Assembly: GCF_016522065.1 (NCBI RefSeq)
Contig: NZ_JAEHFV010000001.1
Coordinates: forward strand, 310,001 to 374,000
Source of the DNA: Flavobacterium agrisoli
GTDB taxonomy: Bacteria; Bacteroidota; Bacteroidia; Flavobacteriales; Flavobacteriaceae
Direction of reading: 5' to 3'
DNA: 64,000 nucleotides
In this document: one piece after another, positions 9,254-17,842 of the stretch
Numbering within the stretch: the first letter of the stretch is position 1
How the letters are laid out: the number at the start of each line of letters is the position of its first letter
Position numbers and translations under genes: made by a program
The notes under the pieces: model-generated
What the model was told of the DNA's origin: nothing
The model's database searches: none
What the model saw: only the letters and a program-made list of their open reading frames with translations

Positions 9254-12200
9254 ATCAGAACATTTAGTAAAATAGTATTTCGAGTAATACTGGGCATAAT
9301 CCTTCTTTTGTTGGTGACGGCTATACTATTGGCATTACCTTCTGTGCAAACCAAAATTGCAGTTTATTTTACCGAAAAAATTAATAAAGACTTTAAAACA
9401 GATATTCATGTTGATAAAGTAGCGGTTTCTTTATTTGGAGGTGTTAAACTAAAAAATGTCCTTATTTTAGACCATCACAAAGACACTTTAATTCATACTT
9501 CGATTTTAAAAACAAATCTTTTAGGTGCTCGAAGAATTTTAGATGGCGATTTAATTTTTGGCGATATTCGGTTAACCGAAGTTCTATTTAATTTGAAAAC
9601 CTATAAAAACGAAAAAAACACCAATTTGGACGTTTTTATCAATGCTTTTGATTCGGATAAACCTTCTAAAAAACCGAGCAAGCCTTTTTTAATGACGGCA
9701 AAAAATGCCTATATTACAAAAGGACATTTTATTTTAAGCGACGAAAATAGAGCCAATCCTAAAGATGTTGATTTTAAAAAAATCAATGCTTTTATTTCTG
9801 ATTTCAAAATTTTGGGTCCCAACGTTACAACCAAAATTCACCGTTTATCGTTTAAAGATCATCGCGGTTTATATGTTAGCAATGTTTCATCGGTTTTTAG
9901 TTATTCGAAAGAGCAAATTAAACTTGATAAATTAGCCATTAAAACAAAAGAATCTGATTTATACGGAAATGCCAGCTTAAATTATAAAATTGAAGATTTT
10001 GCTCATTTTACCGACAAAGTACAGTTTGATGTGATGATTGACTCTTCCAATTTGGCTTCTAACGATATTCGGTACTTTTATAATGAATTGGGCAAAAACA
10101 TCCATTTTAAATTACGAAGCAAAATTGACGGACCTTTAAACAACTTAACACTTGATAAATTGCGTTTTGTAGATTCCAATCAATCTAAAATTGTTGGAAA
10201 AATCAATTTTAAAAATCTTTTTGGAAACAAAGATCAAGAATTTTTAATGCTTTCCGAATTTAAATTGCTTTCGACTTCTTATGGAAATTTGGTCAAAATT
10301 TTACCGAATGTTTTGGGTAAAACACTTCCAAAAGAAATTCAACGGTTAGGAATGGTTAATTTAATTGGAGGCGCCACTGTTTCTAAAACGGCTTTAAATA
10401 CCAATTTTACTATGGTTACCGATTTAGGTAATGGTAATGCCGATTTAAGTATTAATGAAATGGATTTTATCGATAGAGCTTCATATCATGGAAATGTGGT
10501 TTTGCAAGATTTTAATATTGGTACCTTTTTAGGCCGAAAGGATTTAGGGAAAACGAGTTTGAATGTAGCGGTAGAAGGCAAAGGGTTTACGCAGAAATAC
10601 TTAAATACGGCTGTAAAAGGACACATAAATACGCTGTTTTTTAATAAATACAATTACAAAAACATCAATGTTGATGGTAATTTTAAACTGCCTTATTACA
10701 AAGGAAATATTAAAATTAAAGACCCCAATTTGATTTTGAACTTTAACGGATTGGTTGATTTAAGTAAAAGAGAGAACAAATACGATTTTGAAATAAATGT
10801 AGAAAAAGCAGATTTACATAAATTGAAATTCGTAAACGATACCTTATCCACTTTTCAAGGAAATGCAATTGTTGCCGTTTCTGGAAATAATATCGAAAAT
10901 TTATACGGAACTATTTATTTGAGTAATGCAGTTTACGTTAATTCCAAATCGATTTATCCTTTTGATGAATTTACGGTTACTTCCGAATTTGATGATGATA
11001 GAGTGCGTACCATCACCGTAAGTTCGAACGATGTTATTAGCGGAAAAGTGGTTGGTAAATTTAGATTTGATCAATTAGATGATTTAGTAACCAATTCGGT
11101 ATTGAGTTTATATGCCAACTACAAACCAACGCGCGTTACCAAAGGACAGTTTTTAAAATTCAATTTTAATATTTACAGTAAAATTGTAGAAATTTTTTAT
11201 CCCGATTTGAATATTAGTACTGATACCCAAATTAGAGGTATTATTAATTCGGATGATAAAGAATTTAAATTCCGATTAAATTCCGAAAAAATTACCCTAG
11301 GAACCAATACATTCGATCAAGTTAATGTTAGATTAGACAATAAAAATCCGTTGTATAATGCGTATGTTTCTTTAGATAGTATCAAAACAAAATATTACAA
11401 AGTCAGCGATTTTAATTTGATAAACGTTACGATGAACGATACGCTTTTTGTTCGATCCGAATTTAAAGGAGGTAACAAAGGAGAAGATAAGTTTAATCTG
11501 AATTTGTACCATACCATTGATGAAGCGAAACACAATATTATTGGAATTCATAAATCGGAAATGAAATTCAAAGAAAATATTTGGTATTTGAATGAAAATC
11601 AAGACAATAAAAACCGTGTTGTTTTTGATAAAGAGCTCAAAAATTTTACCATCGAAAAAATTATTTTATCACACGAAGATCAAAAAATTGATTTAGAAGG
11701 CGTTTTAAAAGGAGATACTTATAAAGATATTAACTTGGTATTTGATGATGTTGATATAAATGAAATCACGCCAGCAAGCGAAAAATTCAAGTTTAAAGGC
11801 GATTTAGTCGGTGGAATTCATTTTAAACAAGATAAAGATGTGTATCAGCCAACAGCAGCAATTGTTATCAAAGATTTAAATATTAACGACACGGAGTTGG
11901 GCGAGCTCAACTTTAATATTCAAGGAAATGAAAGTCTTAGAAAATTTACCGTTGATGCCTCGGTTAAAAATGATTTTGCCGAATCTTTTAATGCAGCAGG
12001 TAGTTTTGAAATTGTAAATAAAGAAACCATTTTAGATATGAAACTCAAAATGGAAGATTTTAAATTGGGAATTTTGGGCAATATTGGTGGAGAAGTTTTG
12101 TCTAACATTCGTGGTTTGGTTACAGGAAACGCTTCGATAGTTGGAAATTTAAAAAAACCAGATGTTAATGGCCGATTATTTATAAGTGATGCGGGGATTA

Positions 12201-13774
12201 CGATTCCGTATCTTAATGTCGATTACGCTTTAAATGACCGAACTATAATCGACTTAACGGATGAAAAATTCTTGTTTAGAAATAACACCTTAACCGATAC
12301 GAAATTCAAAACAAAAGGCTATTTAAACGGCTTTATTGAACATCACAATTTTACCGATTGGCGATTGGATTTGGATGTTAATTCAAAAAAGTTATTAGTT
12401 TTAGATACCAAAGACAGTGATGATGCTGCTTATTTTGGAACGGCATTTATTAACGGAAACGCGAGTATCAAAGGACCAATTGATGCACTTTTTATAAAAG
12501 TACAAGCCAAATCAGAAAAGGGTACAACAATCAAAATCCCGATTAATTATGCCGAAAGTGTAGGGCAAAGTAGTTATATTCATTTTATTACTCCAAAAGA
12601 AAAGTACAATTTAGCCAACGGAATTGTAGAAAAAACAAGAGATTATAACGGTCTGGAATTAGAATTTGATTTTGACATTACACCCGATGCCGAAATTGAG
12701 GTTATTTTGGATCGAAATTCCGGTCATGGTATGAAAGGGAAAGGATATGGTTCGCTTTTATTTAAAATTAATACCTTGGGTAAATTCAATATGTGGGGAG
12801 ATTTCCAAGCCTACGAAGGAACTTATAATTTTAAATACGGCGGTTTAATTGATAAAAAGTTCGATGTTAAAAAAGGCGGTCAAATTATTTGGGAAGGCAA
12901 CCCAATGAAAGCACAATTAAATTTAGAAGCGGTATATAAAACCACTGCCAATCCAGCTGTTTTACTCGAAAGCTCTTCTTTTAACAAAAAAGTACCAGTA
13001 AATGTAATTGTGGGATTAAGAGGAGATTTGGCTAGTCCTGAACCCGATTTTAATATTGAATTTCCAACTGTAAGTAGCGTTTTAAAATCCGAAATTCAAT
13101 ATAAATTAGATGATAAAGATGTACGACAAACGCAAGCATTATATTTATTGTCTTCGGGTGGATTTTTAAGTCCTGAAGGAGTAAACCAATCTGATTTTTC
13201 GGGCAGTTTATTTGAAACAGCAACCAATTTATTGGGTGATATTATCAAAACCGATAACGATAAATTTAATGTTAACCTCAATTATATTGCTGCAGATAGA
13301 AGAGTAGGGCAAGAGGCTGATGGACAGTTTGTTGCAAATATTTCTTCGCAAGTTAATGAACGTATCACAATTAACGGAAAAGTTGGTGTTCCAGTTGGCG
13401 GAATCAACGAGTCGGCAATTGTGGGGGACGTTGAAGTGCAATACCGTGTTAGCGAAGACGGATCATTAAATTTGAGACTTTTCAATCGCGAAAATGATAT
13501 CAATTATGTAGGACAAGGCATAGGATATACACAAGGAGTTGGAATTAGCTATGAGGTTGATTTTGATACTTTTAAAGAGCTGGTTAATAAGATTTTTAAA
13601 AATCACAAATTAGGACGTGCCTCTGAAGCTACCGACGAATTTATGGATTCTTCTCTAAATCCGGATTATATTAATTTTATCAATAAAAAGAAAAAAGAGG
13701 AAGAAAAGAAAAATTCTGAATCGGAACAAAAAGAGAAAAATAATACTCAAGGTTTGGTGCCCGAAGAAGACTAA
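9254..13774 (+). CDS. tamB: Translocation/assembly module TamB-like protein (DUF490, AsmA-like)
   Basis: This is a very large envelope protein of about 1,500 residues. It has one N-terminal signal-anchor helix (ILGIILLLLVTAILLALPSV), a long beta-rich groove of AsmA-like repeats, and a C-terminal TamB domain (VPVNVIVGLRGDLASPEP and QTQALYLLSSGGFLSPEG). TamB-like proteins span the periplasm and are linked to phospholipid transport or outer-membrane protein insertion. The hydrophilic C-terminal tail is K/E-rich. The start is uncertain. The frame is open from 9245 and encodes RTFSKIVFRVILGII before the TTG at 9308, which would cut the anchor helix. No ATG, GTG or TTG precedes 9308 in frame. I give 9254 (an ATC just before RTFSKIV) as the probable limit; a frameshift error is the alternative. 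Confidence 0.85.
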   Translation: MRTFSKIVFRVILGIILLLLVTAILLALPSVQTKIAVYFTEKINKDFKTDIHVDKVAVSLFGGVKLKNVLILDHHKDTLIHTSILKTNLLGARRILDGDLIFGDIRLTEVLFNLKTYKNEKNTNLDVFINAFDSDKPSKKPSKPFLMTAKNAYITKGHFILSDENRANPKDVDFKKINAFISDFKILGPNVTTKIHRLSFKDHRGLYVSNVSSVFSYSKEQIKLDKLAIKTKESDLYGNASLNYKIEDFAHFTDKVQFDVMIDSSNLASNDIRYFYNELGKNIHFKLRSKIDGPLNNLTLDKLRFVDSNQSKIVGKINFKNLFGNKDQEFLMLSEFKLLSTSYGNLVKILPNVLGKTLPKEIQRLGMVNLIGGATVSKTALNTNFTMVTDLGNGNADLSINEMDFIDRASYHGNVVLQDFNIGTFLGRKDLGKTSLNVAVEGKGFTQKYLNTAVKGHINTLFFNKYNYKNINVDGNFKLPYYKGNIKIKDPNLILNFNGLVDLSKRENKYDFEINVEKADLHKLKFVNDTLSTFQGNAIVAVSGNNIENLYGTIYLSNAVYVNSKSIYPFDEFTVTSEFDDDRVRTITVSSNDVISGKVVGKFRFDQLDDLVTNSVLSLYANYKPTRVTKGQFLKFNFNIYSKIVEIFYPDLNISTDTQIRGIINSDDKEFKFRLNSEKITLGTNTFDQVNVRLDNKNPLYNAYVSLDSIKTKYYKVSDFNLINVTMNDTLFVRSEFKGGNKGEDKFNLNLYHTIDEAKHNIIGIHKSEMKFKENIWYLNENQDNKNRVVFDKELKNFTIEKIILSHEDQKIDLEGVLKGDTYKDINLVFDDVDINEITPASEKFKFKGDLVGGIHFKQDKDVYQPTAAIVIKDLNINDTELGELNFNIQGNESLRKFTVDASVKNDFAESFNAAGSFEIVNKETILDMKLKMEDFKLGILGNIGGEVLSNIRGLVTGNASIVGNLKKPDVNGRLFISDAGITIPYLNVDYALNDRTIIDLTDEKFLFRNNTLTDTKFKTKGYLNGFIEHHNFTDWRLDLDVNSKKLLVLDTKDSDDAAYFGTAFINGNASIKGPIDALFIKVQAKSEKGTTIKIPINYAESVGQSSYIHFITPKEKYNLANGIVEKTRDYNGLELEFDFDITPDAEIEVILDRNSGHGMKGKGYGSLLFKINTLGKFNMWGDFQAYEGTYNFKYGGLIDKKFDVKKGGQIIWEGNPMKAQLNLEAVYKTTANPAVLLESSSFNKKVPVNVIVGLRGDLASPEPDFNIEFPTVSSVLKSEIQYKLDDKDVRQTQALYLLSSGGFLSPEGVNQSDFSGSLFETATNLLGDIIKTDNDKFNVNLNYIAADRRVGQEADGQFVANISSQVNERITINGKVGVPVGGINESAIVGDVEVQYRVSEDGSLNLRLFNRENDINYVGQGIGYTQGVGISYEVDFDTFKELVNKIFKNHKLGRASEATDEFMDSSLNPDYINFINKKKKEEEKKNSESEQKEKNNTQGLVPEED

Positions 13775-14050
13775 ATTTTATCGTTTACAAAAATAACGAT
13801 TTGCCGACTTGCCTCTTTTTGAGTTTAAAATTTTCATTTTCAATATTTTTTGTAACCTTTTTTGCGATTATTGTTGGTATTTTGTAATTTCAACACATTC
13901 ACAAACTATACTTTTTTCTAGTATTTATGCGACTTTATTAAAACTTATTAACGAAAACGTTTGAATTTAACGCTATAATTTAATAAATAATAATAAAAGA
14001 ACAAATATTAAGGAGTGTTTGTTAATTTTACATTTCTAAAAACTCAAAAA

Positions 14051-15037
14051 ATGCAAAAAAATATCAAAAAAATCGGTGTTCTAACCTCAGGAGGAGATTC
14101 TCCTGGAATGAATGCCGCCATACGTTCTGTAGTTAGAACTTGTGCCTATCACGGAATTGAATGTGTAGGTATCTACAGAGGTTATCAAGGTCTTATTGAA
14201 GGTGATTTTAAAGAAATGGGGCCTCGAAGCGTAAATAACATCGTGAATAAAGGAGGAACTATTTTAAAGTCAGCTCGATCAGCCGAATTTAGAACCGCAG
14301 AAGGAAGAAAAAAGGCTTATGACAATGTAGTTAAAGCGGGAATGGATGCCTTAGTCGTAATTGGTGGTGATGGTAGTTTTACGGGAGGTTTGGTTTTTAA
14401 TTCCGAATATAATTTTCCAGTAATGGGAATTCCTGGAACCATCGATAATGATATTTTTGGTACAAGTCATACTTTAGGATACGATACGGCATTAAATACC
14501 GTAGTAGATTGTATTGATAAAATTCGTGATACAGCAAGTTCGCATAACCGTTTATTTTTTGTAGAGGTTATGGGAAGAGATGCCGGTCATATTGCTTTAA
14601 ATGCTGGTATTGGAGCTGGAGCTGAGGAAATTTTGATTCCAGAAGAAAACTTAGGTTTAGATCGTTTATTGGAATCACTTAAAAAGAGTAAAGCATCCGG
14701 AAAATCTTCGAGTATTGTCGTTATTGCCGAAGGGGATAAAATTGGGAAGAATGTCTTCGAATTAAAGGATTACGTAGATGCTAATTTACCCGAATATGAT
14801 GTTCGTGTTTCTGTTTTGGGGCACATGCAAAGAGGGGGAGCGCCTTCATGCTTCGATCGTGTATTGGCTAGTAGATTAGGCGTTAAAGCTGTGGAATCAC
14901 TTTTAGAAGGTAAATCAAATTTAATGGTGGGTTTGCTTGAAGATAAAGTGACCTTAACACCTTTAGAACAAGCTATTAAAGGAAAATCGGAAATTGATCG
15001 CGATTTGTTACGAGTTTCAGATATTATGACTACCTAA
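14051..15037 (+). CDS. pfkA: ATP-dependent 6-phosphofructokinase
   Basis: PfkA phosphorylates fructose-6-phosphate, the committed step of glycolysis. The ATG at 14051 gives 328 residues, the usual length. The frame extends to a GTG at 14015, but that would add a non-conserved 12-residue leader. Motifs present: LTSGGDSPGMNAAIRSVVR, GGDGSFTGG (the glycine after GGD indicates ATP rather than pyrophosphate use), PGTIDNDIFGTSHTLGYDT, and LGHMQRGGAPSCFDR. It is followed 38 bp later by gapA and the two share a terminator, so they form a glycolytic operon. Confidence 0.96.
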   Translation: MQKNIKKIGVLTSGGDSPGMNAAIRSVVRTCAYHGIECVGIYRGYQGLIEGDFKEMGPRSVNNIVNKGGTILKSARSAEFRTAEGRKKAYDNVVKAGMDALVVIGGDGSFTGGLVFNSEYNFPVMGIPGTIDNDIFGTSHTLGYDTALNTVVDCIDKIRDTASSHNRLFFVEVMGRDAGHIALNAGIGAGAEEILIPEENLGLDRLLESLKKSKASGKSSSIVVIAEGDKIGKNVFELKDYVDANLPEYDVRVSVLGHMQRGGAPSCFDRVLASRLGVKAVESLLEGKSNLMVGLLEDKVTLTPLEQAIKGKSEIDRDLLRVSDIMTT

Positions 15038-15069
15038 AAAATTAAATAATAAGTAAAAACAAAAATTAA

Positions 15070-16080
<1,011 letters not shown>

Positions 16081-16095
16081 AAGCCATTTGCTTTA

Positions 16096-16130
16096 AAAAA
16101 TCCCGTTACTAATTTTGTAACGGGATTTTT
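16096..16130 (+). terminator. Rho-independent terminator after gapA
   Basis: A perfect 14-bp stem (16096-16109 and 16117-16130, AAAAATCCCGTTAC/GTAACGGGATTTTT) closes a 7-nt loop and ends in T residues, 15 bp after the gapA stop codon. Confidence 0.92.
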
Positions 16131-16224
16131 GCTTTATATATCAATAGAATAATGTAAAATATACACTTTAAATTGTTATATTGATAAAAAATAGAAATTC
16201 AAAAAACTCAAAAAACGAATTTAT

Positions 16225-17076
16225 ATGAAATTAATAGTAGATAGTGGTTCTACCAAAGCAGATTGGATTGCAATTAATGACGCCGGAAAAGTATTGTTTA
16301 CAACGCAAACTTTAGGATTAAATCCAGAAATTTTAAATGGCGATGAAATCATAACGCGTATAAGCGATCGCTTTGATATTTTACACAATAAAAATGAAGT
16401 GACGCATTTGTTTTTTTACGGTGCAGGTTGCGGAACCGATAGAATGAAAAATTCATTATCGGAAGTTTTTCAACAATTTTTTAGCAATGCTTTTGTTGAA
16501 GTAAATGAAGATACTTATGCAGCGGTCTATGCTACAACACCAAAAGGCGAATCGGCTATTGTTAGCATTTTAGGAACTGGCTCTAATTGCAGTTTTTATG
16601 ATGGTCATATTTTGCATCAAAAAGTACAATCGTTAGGTTATATTATCATGGATGATTGTAGCGGAAATGTTTTTGGGAAAGAGTTAATTCGCAAATATTA
16701 TTTTAATAAAATGCCAAAAGAATTAGCTGCTGAACTTGAAAAAGAATACAATATGGATCCAGATTTTATTAAAAATAAGCTTTATAAGGAACCCAATCCT
16801 AATGCTTATATGGCCACTTTTGCTAAATTTTTAATCAAGCATAAGGATACTGATTTTTGTAGAAAAATCATTTTTAAAGGAATGAAATCATTTGTAAAAA
16901 ACTACATTAAACAATTTGAAAATTGTAAAGAAGTTCCCAATCATTTTGTAGGTTCGATAGCATTTTATTTAAAAGAGGAACTTCAAGAAACTTTTGATAA
17001 ATACGATTTGCAATTGGGTAATGTTTTAAGAAGACCGATTGATGGTTTAATTGCTTACCATGTTGCCAATAAATAA
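16225..17076 (+). CDS. N-acetylglucosamine kinase-like ATPase (BadF/BadG/BcrA/BcrD family)
   Basis: This 283-residue ASKHA kinase starts with the phosphate-1 loop MKLIVDSGSTKADWIAI. Phosphate-2-like SAIVSILGTGSNCSFYDG follows, then DDCSGNVFGKELIRKYY. The family phosphorylates N-acetylglucosamine or related amino sugars from cell-wall recycling and chitin breakdown; the exact sugar is inferred. The gene is 9 bp upstream of mgsA, and both lie just downstream of the pfkA-gapA operon, a carbohydrate cluster. Confidence 0.85.
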   Translation: MKLIVDSGSTKADWIAINDAGKVLFTTQTLGLNPEILNGDEIITRISDRFDILHNKNEVTHLFFYGAGCGTDRMKNSLSEVFQQFFSNAFVEVNEDTYAAVYATTPKGESAIVSILGTGSNCSFYDGHILHQKVQSLGYIIMDDCSGNVFGKELIRKYYFNKMPKELAAELEKEYNMDPDFIKNKLYKEPNPNAYMATFAKFLIKHKDTDFCRKIIFKGMKSFVKNYIKQFENCKEVPNHFVGSIAFYLKEELQETFDKYDLQLGNVLRRPIDGLIAYHVANK

Positions 17077-17085
17077 CAAATAAAT

Positions 17086-17463
17086 ATGATAGAAATTGCT
17101 GTAATTGCACACGACGGTAAAAAAGCTGATTTGGTTCAGTTTTTAAATAAAAATAAAGCCGTTTTACAAAATGAAAAGATCAAATTAATTGCAACAGGAA
17201 CCACTGGGTCAAAAGCAATCAATGCCGGTTTTAAAACAAAAACGATGCTTTCTGGACCATTAGGAGGTGATGCACAAATAGCGGCGCGAGTTGCAGAAGG
17301 AAAGACAAAATTGGTTTTCTTTTTCAAAGATCCTTTGTCCAGCCATGCACATGAAGTTGATATAAACATGTTACTTCGTGTTTGCGATGTGCACAATGTG
17401 CCAATTGCGACAAACGAAGCATCGGCACAATTGTTATTAAATGCTATTGCACTGCAATTATAG
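17086..17463 (+). CDS. mgsA: Methylglyoxal synthase
   Basis: MgsA converts dihydroxyacetone phosphate to methylglyoxal and phosphate, bypassing lower glycolysis when phosphorylated sugars build up. The 125-residue protein shows IAVIAHDGKKADLVQFL, the phosphate-binding ATGTTGSKA, SGPLGGDAQIAARVAEGK with the catalytic aspartate, and FFFKDPLSSHAHEVDINML with the second active-site acidic and histidine residues. It is slightly shorter than the E. coli enzyme (152 aa). The last 20 bp overlap tail-to-tail with ridA. Confidence 0.94.
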   Translation: MIEIAVIAHDGKKADLVQFLNKNKAVLQNEKIKLIATGTTGSKAINAGFKTKTMLSGPLGGDAQIAARVAEGKTKLVFFFKDPLSSHAHEVDINMLLRVCDVHNVPIATNEASAQLLLNAIALQL

Positions 17464-17824
17464 AAATTTCTACATTTACATTTTTTGGTAAACAAGCCAC
17501 TTGAACCGTTTCACGAGCTGGAGCGGTTTTTTCGTTAAAATAAGATCCGTAAACTTCGTTAATAGCGCCAAAATTATTCATATCCATTATAAAAATAGAA
17601 GCTTTAACCACGTTTTCAAAAGTCATTTCGGCTGCTTCTAAAATGGCAGCAATATTTTGCATTACCTGATGTGTTTCTTCTGCAATTGAGCTTGTGACCA
17701 ATTCGCCGTTATTTGGATTAATAGCGATTTGTCCCGATGCATAAAGCGTATTTCCAGAAAGTACAGCTTGATTGTAAGGTCCGATTGGAGCTGGAGCCTT
17801 TTCGGTAAATATTATTTTTTTCAT
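17444..17824 (-). CDS. ridA: RidA family enamine/imine deaminase
   Basis: RidA hydrolyses reactive 2-aminoacrylate-type enamine/imine intermediates from PLP enzymes. The 126-residue length and the motifs KAPAPIGPYNQAVLSGNTLY, ASGQIAINPNNGELV, and PARETVQVACLPKNVNVEIS, which contains the conserved substrate-binding arginine, are typical. It follows lptD with an 18-bp gap on the same strand, so the two may be co-transcribed. Its last codons overlap mgsA on the opposite strand. Confidence 0.94.
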   Translation of the reverse strand: MKKIIFTEKAPAPIGPYNQAVLSGNTLYASGQIAINPNNGELVTSSIAEETHQVMQNIAAILEAAEMTFENVVKASIFIMDMNNFGAINEVYGSYFNEKTAPARETVQVACLPKNVNVEISIIAVQ

Positions 17825-17842
17825 ATTATAATGTGTTTCGAA

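Noticed and set aside
14015..14050. GTG at 14015 as the pfkA start
   Set aside because: It adds a non-conserved 12-residue leader; ATG 14051 gives the standard PfkA N-terminus.
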